From: Cellulomonas sp. URHE0023 | Lineage (GTDB): Bacteria > Actinomycetota > Actinomycetes > Actinomycetales > Cellulomonadaceae | DNA length: 64,000 nt | Assembly (NCBI RefSeq): GCF_000688475.1 | Contig: NZ_JIAN01000006.1 | Span: 124,001-188,000, forward strand | Reading direction: 5' to 3' | Shown: piece by piece, positions 17,981 through 26,293 of the stretch | Numbering within the stretch: position 1 is the stretch's first letter | Layout: each line of letters begins with the position of its first letter | Made by a program: the position numbers and the translations under genes | Notes under the pieces: model-generated | What the model saw: only the letters and a program-made list of their open reading frames with translations | Told to the model about the DNA's origin: nothing | The model's database searches: none

Positions 17981-19234
17981 TCAGTCGCCCGAGAGCGGGA
18001 TCGGCGTGGCGAAGACCGGGTCCGGAATCACCCGCAAGGCTGTGATCTGGACGTTGTCACGTTGCTCGACCTCGCCCTGGCCACCGTTCAGTCGCACCTG
18101 CGCCATCGCGCCACCCGGGATCTGGAGGGCGGGGTCGATGGTGTCGGGATCGCCGATGACCAGCCACACGTACGGGGAGCTCAGGGTCGCGCCGTCCAGC
18201 ACCACCGAGCCCGCAGTGCCGGTGAAGGCGCTGCTGGCGGTCACCCGCTGGCCGTTCAGCGAGATGGCTTCGGCGCCCGCGTTGCGCAGCTCCTCGAGCA
18301 CCTCGAGCATCGTCACCGGCTTGATGAGCCCGTCCGGCTCCGTGAGCGTCACAGCGACTCCCGGTCCCTCGGCCGGGAGCCGACCCGTGAGGATGCCCTG
18401 GGTCTCCGCGCTACGACGGAGGGCGTCGAGCGCAGCCTGGCGACGGTCGGAGCCCGACAGGAGCTGGTCGCGCTCACGAGTGAGGTCGGCGGACTCGCTC
18501 GCCAGTGCGTCGCCGCGGTTCGTGACCTCGTCGAGGATGCGCACGAGGTCCTGCTGGCGCATCGAGTTGAGGTCGGCGCCCGCGGCCTGCCGCACCTGGA
18601 CCACGAGCGCGAACCCGAGCAGCGCGCACAGCACACCGGCGAGCACCTGCGCCCGCGTCATCCGCGGCTTGAGGGCTCGCCCGAGGACGGACCACGCCCC
18701 GGGTTCCGCCGAGAGCTCCGGGATGCGCAGCTCGTCCGGGCCGGGCGACGCGCTCTCCGCGAGGGCCGCCCCGGACAGCTCGTCCTCGACACCACCCTGC
18801 GCGGATCGAGTCTCGTCGCCCCCGACGGGCTCCCATGCCGCGTGGTCCGTCGCGTCCGGGTCCGTGTCCGGCCGGTCCGCGTCCGCCCCAGGGCGGTCCT
18901 CTGGGCCATCCTGCGTGCCCTGCTCAGCGCCCGGGCCGAGATCGGCGGCGGCGGAGTCGTCGAACGCGTCCGGCGGACTCTCGTCGACGTCGACCTCGGG
19001 TACGTCGAAGGCCTGCTCCTCGATCGCGTCCGCGAGCGACTGCTCGATGGCCTCCGCGCGCGCCAGCTCGGCGGCGGCGGCCGCAGCCAGCGGTGACTCG
19101 TCGTCGTTGGTGACCGGACCGGCAAGGTCGGGTCGCGGCTCGTTCAGCGCGTCGTAGACCTCGAGAGGGCTCGGTCGCCCGACGTCCGTGTCGTCGGCCC
19201 CGACGTCCTGACCCTGCTCGTCGTTCATGGTCAT
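17981..19234 (-). CDS. DUF881 membrane protein with long acidic N-terminus
   Basis: 417 residues. Residues about 1-185 are a low-complexity Asp/Glu/Ala/Gly region, predicted cytoplasmic. One membrane helix follows (RAQVLAGVLCALLGFALVVQ, about 190-210), then a coiled-coil (LVRILDEVTNRGDALASES) and the DUF881 domain with LEELRNAGAEAISLNGQRV. DUF881 proteins flank Sbp in many Gram-positives near division genes; function unknown. Start ATG 19234 overlaps the sbp stop (ATGA). The acidic tail is much longer than in the second DUF881 paralogue upstream, so the pair is not redundant. Confidence 0.87.
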   Translation of the reverse strand: MTMNDEQGQDVGADDTDVGRPSPLEVYDALNEPRPDLAGPVTNDDESPLAAAAAAELARAEAIEQSLADAIEEQAFDVPEVDVDESPPDAFDDSAAADLGPGAEQGTQDGPEDRPGADADRPDTDPDATDHAAWEPVGGDETRSAQGGVEDELSGAALAESASPGPDELRIPELSAEPGAWSVLGRALKPRMTRAQVLAGVLCALLGFALVVQVRQAAGADLNSMRQQDLVRILDEVTNRGDALASESADLTRERDQLLSGSDRRQAALDALRRSAETQGILTGRLPAEGPGVAVTLTEPDGLIKPVTMLEVLEELRNAGAEAISLNGQRVTASSAFTGTAGSVVLDGATLSSPYVWLVIGDPDTIDPALQIPGGAMAQVRLNGGQGEVEQRDNVQITALRVIPDPVFATPIPLSGD

Positions 19235-19563
19235 GCTTTGAACAGGTGCCGACGGATCGAGGCCGCGTTGGAGAAGATGCGGATGCCGAGGACGACCACG
19301 ACCGCGGTCGAGAGCTGCGTGCCGACGCCGAGCTGGTCGCCGAGGAACACGATCAGGGCCGCAACGACGACGTTCGACAGGAACGAGATCAGGAACACGC
19401 GGTCGTCGAAGATGCCGTCGAGCATCGCGCGCAGGCCGCCGAAGAGCGCATCGAGGGCCGCCACCACCGCGATCGGAAGGTACGGCTGCAGCTCTGTGGG
19501 CACGGTCGGCTGGAGGAGCAGCCCTCCGACGATGCCGATGAGCAGCCCGACGACTGCGATCAT
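19231..19563 (-). CDS. Small basic protein Sbp (DUF1290)
   Basis: 110 residues with three hydrophobic helices: MIAVVGLLIGIVGGLLL, LPIAVVAALDALFGGLRA and LISFLSNVVVAALIVFLG with TAVVVVLGIRIFSN, ending in a basic RRHLFKA. This is the DUF1290 family, always found between two DUF881 genes in actinobacteria (Rv1824 in M. tuberculosis). ATG 19563 overlaps the stop of the upstream DUF881 gene by 4 bases and its own stop overlaps the next start, so the three proteins are probably made in fixed ratio as a membrane complex. Confidence 0.9.
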   Translation of the reverse strand: MIAVVGLLIGIVGGLLLQPTVPTELQPYLPIAVVAALDALFGGLRAMLDGIFDDRVFLISFLSNVVVAALIVFLGDQLGVGTQLSTAVVVVLGIRIFSNAASIRRHLFKA

Positions 19564-20537
19564 GCGCGCTCCCTCCCCGAAAGACGTGCCGACCATGCCA
19601 CACCGGAGGCTCCCGGTGCACGTCCCGCACTGTTCACGTCCTGCGTCGCAGCAGGTGCTGGCGAAGGCTCGTCCGACGCGCCCAGGACCGTCGCGTCGTG
19701 CAGCGTCACGGGACCCGTACCCGGCAGCTCCAGGCGCGACTTCGAGGACATCTGGACGCCGATCCCGTACGTGGTGCGAAGCGTCGACATGTGCTGGCCG
19801 GCGCTGGTCCTGGCGAGCGCCGGCTGCATCGCGACAGGGTCGCCGATGGCGTCGATCTTGTACGGGCTGCTCAACGACACCAGGTCGACGAGGACGGCGT
19901 CACCGGCGGAGCGGATGGCGGTCATCGCTGTCAGCCGGTGGCCGTTGATCGCGATCGCCTCAGCGCCCGATGCCCACAGCCCGTTGACCACGACCTGCAG
20001 GTCGACGTCCTGCACGCGCAAGGTCGGGTCCTGCGCGTCCTGGTCGTCCGACGGCGCGTCGGCGAGCTCGATGCGCAGTCCGCGGCCCGCGACCGGAACC
20101 ACACCCGCCTCGACGAGCACGGGGCTCGTACCGTCGTGGAGCCCGGCGTCCTCGCCTCCGAGCACGTCGCTCTGCAGCGACCCGACCTCGGACGTCAGGT
20201 CGTCGATCTGCTCCTGGAGATCCTCCGCCTTCGTGGTCCGCTCCTGGATCTGCCCCTCGAGGATCTCGCGCGCCCGCTGGGCCGAGCTCGCAGGCTGGCG
20301 CAGTGCGACCGTCGCGGCGGTGGTGCCCAGACCGAGTGCCACCGCGATCGCGACGAGCGTCGAGACCGACCTGAACGTCCGTGGGTGTGCCCGGCCCTGC
20401 GCCTTCTTGACGGCCGCCTCGGCGTAGCCCGGGTCGAGCGGCCTGCGGTAGAACTCGGTCAGCAGGGTCATGGAGGCGTCGGGCTGTCTCACCGGTGCGG
20501 CCGGCCATGGCCCGTCCGTACCGTGCCGCGAGGTCAT
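19560..20537 (-). CDS. DUF881 membrane protein
   Basis: 325 residues. Short cytoplasmic N-terminus, one membrane helix (VSTLVAIAVALGLGTTAATV, about 57-77), a coiled-coil (REILEGQIQERTTKAEDLQE and DDLTSEVGSLQSDV) and a DUF881 domain with VNGLWASGAEAIAINGHRLT and YKIDAIGDP. Paralogous to the DUF881 gene on the other side of sbp. ATG 20537 overlaps the phosphatidyltransferase stop (ATGA). Ends in an Ala/Gly/Arg-rich tail. Likely part of an envelope complex with Sbp. Confidence 0.88.
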   Translation of the reverse strand: MTSRHGTDGPWPAAPVRQPDASMTLLTEFYRRPLDPGYAEAAVKKAQGRAHPRTFRSVSTLVAIAVALGLGTTAATVALRQPASSAQRAREILEGQIQERTTKAEDLQEQIDDLTSEVGSLQSDVLGGEDAGLHDGTSPVLVEAGVVPVAGRGLRIELADAPSDDQDAQDPTLRVQDVDLQVVVNGLWASGAEAIAINGHRLTAMTAIRSAGDAVLVDLVSLSSPYKIDAIGDPVAMQPALARTSAGQHMSTLRTTYGIGVQMSSKSRLELPGTGPVTLHDATVLGASDEPSPAPAATQDVNSAGRAPGASGVAWSARLSGRERA

Positions 20538-21118
20538 GCGGGCTCCGCGGGCGCGCGCAGGAGACGCGCCGCCTGCGCCAGGTAGAGGAAGCCCGCGAAC
20601 CAGTAGAGAGCGACGCCCCAGAGGGCGAAGGCCCAGCCCACCACCCCCGCGACCACACCGACCCACGAGTCCAGCTCGGCGAGCAGCAGCAACGGGAAGG
20701 CGTACAGCAGCGCGAACGTGCCGGCCTTCCCTGCCAGGTGCACCGGAAGCGGTGCGTAGCCCGCATGACCGAGAACGAGCAGCATGATGCCGAGCACCAC
20801 GTCGCGGAGCCCGAGCGCGACGAGCAGCCACCACGGGACCACGTCGCGCCACGCCAGGGCCACGAGCGTGACGATGATGAAGAGACGGTCCGCCGCCGGG
20901 TCCAGCAGCTGGCCCAGCCTGGAGACCTGTCCGAGCCGCCGCGCGAGCACACCGTCGAGCCAGTCGGACGCGCCGGAGACGGCGAGGACGAGGATCGCCC
21001 AGCCGTCGTTACCCATGGCCAGGAGCACCGCGAACACGGGTACCAGGAGGAGTCGCAGGAAGCTGATCGCGTTGGGGATCGTCAGCACGCGCGAGCTCAC
21101 GACGTCGTTGCCTGCCAC
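20534..21118 (-). CDS. CDP-alcohol phosphatidyltransferase (PgsA2-like)
   Basis: 194 residues, multi-pass. The full catalytic motif D-x2-DG-x2-AR-x8-G-x3-D-x3-D is present from SDWLDGVLARR to LDPAADR. At least five hydrophobic helices. Members transfer a phosphatidyl group from CDP-diacylglycerol to an alcohol such as glycerol-3-phosphate or inositol-phosphate; the acceptor cannot be read from sequence. Position matches M. tuberculosis pgsA2 (Rv1822). GTG 21118 has GGGGAGG only 2 bases upstream, an unusually short spacing; a GTG six codons later is the alternative. Confidence 0.88.
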   Translation of the reverse strand: MAGNDVVSSRVLTIPNAISFLRLLLVPVFAVLLAMGNDGWAILVLAVSGASDWLDGVLARRLGQVSRLGQLLDPAADRLFIIVTLVALAWRDVVPWWLLVALGLRDVVLGIMLLVLGHAGYAPLPVHLAGKAGTFALLYAFPLLLLAELDSWVGVVAGVVGWAFALWGVALYWFAGFLYLAQAARLLRAPAEPA

Positions 21119-21230
21119 TGCCTCCCCTGATCCCTGTGCCGACTGGGCGCGGCGTCGATCCTATGCGGGCGAGCGAGGCGCTCATGACCGTGGCTCGGCG
21201 TTCGGGTGCCGATGGTGCGACGCTGGCGCC

Positions 21231-21647
21231 ATGACGCATCGCAACGACCCTGAGGTGATCCGACGGCTCCTGACCGGTCCGGGCCGATGGGCGGTCGTCG
21301 GCCTCTCCTCGAACCGTGCCCGCGCGGCCTACGGGGTCTCGGCCTATCTCGGTTCCATCGGCAAGGAGATCGTCCCGGTGCACCCGAGCGGCGAGACGGT
21401 GCACGGTGCCGCCGGGGTCCGCTCGCTCGCCGAGGTCGAGGGGCCCGTGGACGTCGTCGACGTGTTCGTCAACAGCAGCCTGGCGGGTGAGGTCGTCGAC
21501 CAGGCCGTCGCGATCGGCGCCCGCGCGGTGTGGCTCCAGCTCGGCGTGGTCGACGAGGAGGCCGCGGCGCGAGCGCAGGCCGCGGGTGTCGACGTCGTCA
21601 TGAACGCCTGCCCGGCCATCGAGGGACCGCGACTCGGCCTCGGATGA
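21231..21647 (+). CDS. CoA-binding domain protein (YccU-like)
   Basis: 138 residues, a single Rossmann CoA-binding domain: RWAVVGLSSNRARAAYGVSA, EIVPVHPSGETVHGA, VVDVFVNSSLAGEVVDQAV and the closing DVVMNACPAIEGPRLG, where NxCP(x)IE is the family signature. Such stand-alone domains bind CoA thioesters and may act as metabolic sensors. ATG 21231 has no clear ribosome site. Divergent from the phosphatidyltransferase gene. Confidence 0.85.
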   Translation: MTHRNDPEVIRRLLTGPGRWAVVGLSSNRARAAYGVSAYLGSIGKEIVPVHPSGETVHGAAGVRSLAEVEGPVDVVDVFVNSSLAGEVVDQAVAIGARAVWLQLGVVDEEAAARAQAAGVDVVMNACPAIEGPRLGLG

Positions 21648-21904
21648 CCCTGTGCGCGACGTCACGCACCCCGTTCCGGACACAGGACTGCCGCCCCCGG
21701 TAGGCTGTCCTCGAATCTGGAGTTCGTCGCGTCCCCCGTCGAGGCGTCGCCACCACCGCACATGCGGTCGTGGCTCGCCTCTTGTGTGAGGTCTAGGCAC
21801 CGCGAGTCGCGGTTGCCACTGGGTGGTCCGGGGCTGCGACCCGCTGTTCGCCGACCTGGTGCACGGTTCAGGGCTCCGCCCCGCGATGATCGGTTCCTCA
21901 TTTC
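21648..21904 (+). other. 257-base non-coding leader of the DEAD-box gene
   Basis: No gene is apparent. ACCGCA-CA-TGCGGT at 21755-21768 is a perfect 6-bp hairpin with a 2-base turn, and the interval has other GC-rich repeats near 21850-21890. Long structured leaders are common upstream of DEAD-box helicase genes, where they allow post-transcriptional or autoregulatory control. The downstream ATG (21905) lacks a ribosome site, which makes the leader's role more interesting. No known riboswitch recognised. Confidence 0.35.
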
Positions 21905-23680
21905 ATGAGCTCTGCTGTGTCCTCAGTTGCGCCCTCTTCCATGCCCGAGAACGGCACCTTCGACGAGCTCGGCCTCCCGCCGGCGCTTCAGGCCGCGATC
22001 GCGGACCTCGGCTTCACCACACCCTCGGCCATCCAGGCGCAGGCCGTCCCCGCCCTGCTCAGCGGCCGCGACATCGTCGGCGTCGCCCAGACCGGGACCG
22101 GGAAGACCGCAGCGTTCGGTCTCCCGCTGCTCGCGTCGATCGACCCCGACGTGCACGCCGTCCAGGCGATCGTCCTGACCCCGACGCGCGAGCTCGCCAT
22201 GCAGGTGGCCGACGCCATCCAGTCGTTCGCGACGCACCTGCCCGGGTTGAACGTGCTCGCCGTCTACGGCGGTTCCCCGTTCCTCCCGCAGCAGCGCGCG
22301 CTGTCCCGCGGCGCCCAGGTCGTCGTCGGAACACCCGGTCGGGTGCTCGACCACCTCGACCGGCGCACGCTGAAGATGGACGACGTCCGCTTCCTCGTGC
22401 TCGACGAGGCCGACGAGATGCTGCGCATGGGCTTCGCCGAGGACGTCGACCGCGTGCTGTCGGCCGCGCCGCGTGAGCGCCAGGTCGCCCTCTTCTCCGC
22501 GACGATGCCGCCGCCCATCCGTCGGGTCGCCGAGCAGCACCTGAACCGCCCGGTGGAGATCACCGTCTCGCGCCAGGCGTCCACGGTGACCAGCGTCCGC
22601 CAGACGTACGCCGTGGTGCCGCACCGCCACAAGACCGGTGCGCTCGCCCGCGTGCTCGCCGTGTCGGAGGCCGACGCGGCAATCGTGTTCGTGCGTACCC
22701 GCGGTGCGGCTGAGGAGGTCGGCAGCGCGCTGGTCGAGCGCGGGATCTCCGCTGCGTACATCTCCGGCGACGTCGCACAGACCGAGCGGGAGAAGATCGT
22801 CGACCGCTTGCGCTCCGGTGCGCTGGACGTGCTCGTCGCCACCGACGTCGCCGCCCGCGGCCTGGACGTCGACCGCATCGGCCTCGTCGTGAACTTCGAC
22901 GTGCCGCGCGAGCCCGAGACGTACGTCCACCGCATCGGTCGTACCGGCCGCGCCGGCCGCGAGGGCGAGGCGCTGTCGTTCGTCACGCCCGCCGAGCAGT
23001 CGCGCCTGCGTCAGATCGAGCGGACCACGCGTCAGTCGCTCATCCAGGTCGAGATCCCCACGCCCGTCGAGGTGTCCGCGCACAAGGTGACGGGCCTGCT
23101 GGCCCGGACCGCCGAGCGCAAGGAGATCGGTCGCCTGGACCTGTACCGCGAGGCCATCGCCGTACACCTGGCGAAGAACCCCGACGTCGACCCTGTCGAC
23201 CTGCTGGCGGTCCTCACCGCGCTCGCGGTGGGCGACGAGGGCCCCGTGGCCGCGTCCGGCGACGACCTCGACGACGCCCTGTCGCGCGCGCACCTCACGG
23301 GCGGCAACGGGCGCGACCGCGACAGCGAGCGTGGCTACGACCGGCCGGAGCGCGACCGCCGCAACACCAACACGCACATCGCGGGCGGTTCGCCGCGCTG
23401 GCGCGTGGCGGTCGGCCACCGCGACGGCCTGCAGCCGGGTGCCCTCGTGGGCGCTCTCACCGGTGAGGGCGGCCTGACCGGCAAGGACGTCGGCAAGATC
23501 GACATCTTCGGCAGCTTCGCACTGGTCGACATCCCGGCCGGCCTGACCCCGGAGGTCATCGACCGCCTCGCGCGCACGCGCGTCGCCGGGCGCCCGCTGC
23601 GGATCCGCCAGGACACGGGTCCCCGTCCCGGCCAGGGCGCCTCGCGTCCGAGCCACGGTCCAGCACGCGGTCGCTCCTGA
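21905..23680 (+). CDS. DEAD-box RNA helicase (DeaD/CsdA type)
   Basis: 591 residues. All helicase motifs are present: Q motif about 19-45 (TFDELGLPPALQAAI), I AQTGTGKT, Ia PTRELAMQ, II LDEADEML, III FSATMP, IV AIVFVRTRGAAE, V VATDVAARGLDVDRI, VI YVHRIGRTGRAGR. After a helical middle part and an Arg/Asp-rich linker (about 475-500), residues about 500-570 form a DbpA-like RNA-binding domain (WRVAVGHRDGLQPGALVGAL and DIFGSFALVDIPAGLT). That architecture is DeaD/CsdA, used in ribosome assembly and cold adaptation. Ends in a short Pro/Gly/Arg tail, followed by a strong terminator. Confidence 0.93.
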   Translation: MSSAVSSVAPSSMPENGTFDELGLPPALQAAIADLGFTTPSAIQAQAVPALLSGRDIVGVAQTGTGKTAAFGLPLLASIDPDVHAVQAIVLTPTRELAMQVADAIQSFATHLPGLNVLAVYGGSPFLPQQRALSRGAQVVVGTPGRVLDHLDRRTLKMDDVRFLVLDEADEMLRMGFAEDVDRVLSAAPRERQVALFSATMPPPIRRVAEQHLNRPVEITVSRQASTVTSVRQTYAVVPHRHKTGALARVLAVSEADAAIVFVRTRGAAEEVGSALVERGISAAYISGDVAQTEREKIVDRLRSGALDVLVATDVAARGLDVDRIGLVVNFDVPREPETYVHRIGRTGRAGREGEALSFVTPAEQSRLRQIERTTRQSLIQVEIPTPVEVSAHKVTGLLARTAERKEIGRLDLYREAIAVHLAKNPDVDPVDLLAVLTALAVGDEGPVAASGDDLDDALSRAHLTGGNGRDRDSERGYDRPERDRRNTNTHIAGGSPRWRVAVGHRDGLQPGALVGALTGEGGLTGKDVGKIDIFGSFALVDIPAGLTPEVIDRLARTRVAGRPLRIRQDTGPRPGQGASRPSHGPARGRS

Positions 23681-23690
23681 CCTGACGGAA

Positions 23691-23724
23691 GAAGCCCCGT
23701 CTCTCGCTCGAGAGGCGGGGCTTC
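23691..23724. terminator. Strong bidirectional terminator hairpin
   Basis: GAAGCCCCGTCTCTCG at 23691-23706 pairs with 23709-23724 (CGAGAGGCGGGGCTTC) with a single G-U wobble, giving about a 15-bp stem with a 4-base loop. It lies 10 bases after the helicase stop and 7 bases before the convergent aldolase stop, so it serves both. Confidence 0.88.
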
Positions 23725-23731
23725 CTCGCGC

Positions 23732-24778
23732 TCAGGCGACGGCTGAGGCCACGGCCGAGACGAGCTCGTCGACGTCCGCCTCGGTGGTGTCGAACGAGCA
23801 CATGAGCCGCACCTCGCTCGTCGCCACGTCCCAGTCGTAGAACCGCCAGCGGCGACGCAGAACGTCAGCGACCCCCGGCGGAAACACCACGAAGACACCG
23901 TTGGCCTGGGTCGGTCGCGTGACGTGGACCCCGGGGAGGTCCTCGATGCCCGCACGGAGCCGCGTCGCCATCGCGTTCGCGTGAGTGGCCGACCGCAGCC
24001 AGAGGTCACCTTCGTACAGGGCGACCAGCTGGGTCGACACGAACCGCATCTTCGAGGCCAGCTGCATGTCCATCTTGCGGAGGTACGTCAGCCCACCGTC
24101 CGCGTCCGGGGTGAGCACGACGACGGCCTCGCCGAACAGCAGGCCGTTCTTGGTCCCACCCAGGGACACGACGTCGACTCCGGCGTCCGTCGTGAACGAG
24201 CGCAGCGGGACGCCGAGCGCTGCTGCCGCGTTCGAGATGCGCGCACCGTCGAGGTGGAGCCGCATGCCCAGCGAGTGCGCCTGGTCGGCGAGCGCGCGCA
24301 CCTCGTGGGGCGTGTACAGCGTTCCGAGCTCGGTGCTCTGCGTGATGGAGACGACCCCGGGCTGCGCGCGGTGCTCGTCGCCGAACCCCCACGCCTGCCT
24401 GGCGACGAGGTCGGGGGTGAGCTTGCCGTCGGGTGTCGGGACGGTGAGCAGCTTGACGGCCCCGACGCGCTCAGGTGCGCCGTTCTCGTCGGTGTGGATG
24501 TGTGCGGTCTCGGCGCAGATCACCGCACCCCAGCGCGGCAGGAGCGACTGCAAGGACAGGACGTTGGCGGCGGTCCCGTTGAACACGGGAAACGCTGATG
24601 CGGCCGACCCGAAGTGCTGCTGCACGACCTCCTGAAGGCGTTCTGTGTACCGGTCCTCGCCGTAGGAGGTCTGGTGCCCGCCGTTCGCCTCCGCGATCGC
24701 GGCGAGGATCTCGGGGTGCGTCCCGGCGTAGTTGTCGGAGGCGAAGTCGCGGCGCTCGGCGTCGTGCAGTCGGGTCAC
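23732..24778 (-). CDS. Low-specificity L-threonine aldolase
   Basis: 348 residues, fold type I PLP enzyme of the threonine aldolase/beta-eliminating lyase family. Seen: NYAGTHPEILAAIAEANGG, YGEDRYT, PVFNGTAANVLSL, HLDGARISNAA and the PLP-binding Lys in SLGGTKNGLLFGEAV. Cleaves L-threonine or allo-threonine to glycine and acetaldehyde. GTG 24778 is taken as start, two codons inside another possible GTG; no strong ribosome site decides. Gene stands alone. Confidence 0.9.
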   Translation of the reverse strand: MTRLHDAERRDFASDNYAGTHPEILAAIAEANGGHQTSYGEDRYTERLQEVVQQHFGSAASAFPVFNGTAANVLSLQSLLPRWGAVICAETAHIHTDENGAPERVGAVKLLTVPTPDGKLTPDLVARQAWGFGDEHRAQPGVVSITQSTELGTLYTPHEVRALADQAHSLGMRLHLDGARISNAAAALGVPLRSFTTDAGVDVVSLGGTKNGLLFGEAVVVLTPDADGGLTYLRKMDMQLASKMRFVSTQLVALYEGDLWLRSATHANAMATRLRAGIEDLPGVHVTRPTQANGVFVVFPPGVADVLRRRWRFYDWDVATSEVRLMCSFDTTEADVDELVSAVASAVA

Positions 24779-24842
24779 GGGCACCAGTGTGCCCTGACGT
24801 CGAGGGTGCGGCATGATCCGAGGAAGCCACGGGAGGTGACAG

Positions 24843-25340
24843 GTGCGCGAGGTGGGGCAAGGGGACACAGAACCTGACGACGGCCGTACGGAGACCGTCA
24901 ACCAGAGGGCGGACCGCAACTGGAACGAGCTCCTGCAGGAGCTGCGGGTCTCCCAGACCGGCACGCAGATCCTGACGGGCTTCCTCCTGACCATCCCGTT
25001 CCAGCAGCGGTTCGCGACGCTGGACACCTACGAGCGCAACCTCTACCTGGTGCTCGTGCTTCTGGCGGTGCTTGCCACGGCCTTGCTGCTCACACCGGTG
25101 AGCCTGCACCGGGTGCTCTTCCAGAGGCGGCTCAAGCCCGAGCTCGTCGCGTGGGGGAACCTGTTCGCCCGGACCGGCCTTTTTGTCCTCGCACTGGTCC
25201 TGGCGGGCGGAGCGATGCTGCTCTTCGACGTGGTCCTCGGTCGGACGGCCGGTCAGGTCGTCGGCATCGCCTCGATCGTCGTGCTGGCCGGCTTCTGGTG
25301 GGCTCTCCCGACGGCGATCGGGCGCCGCAGGCGGCACTAG
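24843..25340 (+). CDS. DUF6328-type membrane protein
   Basis: 165 residues. A polar N-terminus (about 35 residues) is followed by four hydrophobic helices: TGTQILTGFLLTIPF, LVLVLLAVLATALLLTPVS, TGLFVLALVLAGGAMLLFDV and VVGIASIVVLAGFWWALP, then a basic GRRRRH tail. The conserved NWNELLQELRVSQTGTQIL block before helix 1 is the family signature. GTG 24843 has GGGAGG 6 bases before it. Divergent from the aldolase. Function unknown. Confidence 0.82.
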   Translation: MREVGQGDTEPDDGRTETVNQRADRNWNELLQELRVSQTGTQILTGFLLTIPFQQRFATLDTYERNLYLVLVLLAVLATALLLTPVSLHRVLFQRRLKPELVAWGNLFARTGLFVLALVLAGGAMLLFDVVLGRTAGQVVGIASIVVLAGFWWALPTAIGRRRRH

Positions 25341-25358
25341 GACGGGTCCTAGGCCCGA

Positions 25359-25766
25359 TCAGGACGCTGCTGCGGCCGACCTGCACGACGCGCAGGTACC
25401 GATGAGCTCGATGGTGTGCTCGACGTCGTCGAACCCGTTTGCGGCTCCCACCTGGGTGGCCCACGCCTCGGCCTGACCGGCCTCGATCTCCACGGTGCGA
25501 CCGCACGAGCGGCAGACGAGGTGGTGGTGGTGGCTGCGCTGATCGCAGAGCCGGTAGACCGACTCCCCCTCCTCGGTCCGCAGCACGTCGACGTCGCCGT
25601 GCTCGGTGAGGCTCTGCACGGCGCGGTAGACGGTGGCCAGACCGACGCTCGAACCGCGGGAACGCAGCATCTCGTGCAGCTGCTGCGCGCTGCGGAACTC
25701 GTCGATGTCCTCGAGGAGGTCCAGGATCTCTGCGCGCTGCCGAGTCTGGCGCGGGACGACCACCAT
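25359..25766 (-). CDS. Fur-family regulator, Zur-like
   Basis: 135 residues. The N-terminal winged helix is RQRAEILDLLEDIDEFRSAQ and VGLATVYRAVQSLTEHGDV; the dimerisation domain has the metal site SHHHHLVCRSCGRTVEIEAG and a second Cys pair CASCRS, a structural zinc site. The pattern fits zinc-responsive FurB/Zur better than iron Fur, but this is inference. ATG 25766 has AGGAAGG nearby. I see no good Zur box in the 100 bases upstream, and no zinc transporter is adjacent. Confidence 0.88.
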   Translation of the reverse strand: MVVVPRQTRQRAEILDLLEDIDEFRSAQQLHEMLRSRGSSVGLATVYRAVQSLTEHGDVDVLRTEEGESVYRLCDQRSHHHHLVCRSCGRTVEIEAGQAEAWATQVGAANGFDDVEHTIELIGTCASCRSAAAAS

Positions 25767-25812
25767 GACCGAGCCACCTTCCTGAGAGTCGTTCCCAAGA
25801 TCATACGAGATC

Positions 25813-25842
25813 GGGCCCCCGATCCGCGTGGATCAGGGGCCC
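25813..25842 (-). terminator. Terminator hairpin downstream of HU gene
   Basis: GGGCCCCCGATCC (25813-25825) pairs with GGATCAGGGGCCC (25830-25842), one mismatch in 13, loop GCGT. It lies 25 bases beyond the HU stop on the minus strand and upstream of the Fur-type gene, separating the two transcripts. No T-run. Confidence 0.75.
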
Positions 25843-25867
25843 GGCCTGGTGTTCTCGAGGTGCTGCG

Positions 25868-26149
25868 TCAGCCCTGGACGGCGCGCTTGAGGGCGCTGCC
25901 CGCGGTGAGCTTCACGCGGAAGCCCGCGGGGATCTCGAGCTTCTCGCCGGTCTGCGGGTTGATGCCGGTGCGGGCACCACGCTCGGCGCGGGCGACGGCA
26001 AGGAAGCCGGGGATCGTGACGGCCTCGCCCTTGGCGAGGTTCTCGACCACGACCTCCTGCAGGGCCTTGAGGGCCTTGTCGGCGTCCGTGTTGGTGAGGC
26101 CGGCCTTGGCTGCGAGGGCCTGGACGAGCTCGGTGCGGTTCACGCTCAC
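25868..26149 (-). CDS. hup: DNA-binding protein HU
   Basis: 93 residues, a short HU without the Lys/Ala-rich tail of mycobacterial HupB. NRTELVQALAAKAGLTNTDA is the dimerisation helix pair, and TIPGFLAVARAERGARTGIN with PQTGEKLEIPAG is the DNA-binding arm containing the intercalating Pro. A nucleoid-associated protein that bends DNA. GTG 26149 has AAGGAG 8 bases upstream; a second GTG two codons later is less well placed. Followed by a hairpin terminator. Confidence 0.93.
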   Translation of the reverse strand: MSVNRTELVQALAAKAGLTNTDADKALKALQEVVVENLAKGEAVTIPGFLAVARAERGARTGINPQTGEKLEIPAGFRVKLTAGSALKRAVQG

Positions 26150-26293
26150 TGGATGTGCTCCTTGTTCACTCGGGAATGCGGGCCCAGGTGCGGGCCGAGG
26201 TGTGCCCGGGCATGCAGAGGGACCGACTGCCCGGGGACGACCGGCTGACACTAACCCGTGAAGTGCCCTCAGACCGATCCGGGGCGTGTCGTG

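Noticed and set aside
25767-25812. Possible Zur box upstream of the Fur-type gene
   Set aside because: The interval lacks the A/T-rich palindrome expected for Zur sites; the only dyad nearby is the HU terminator.
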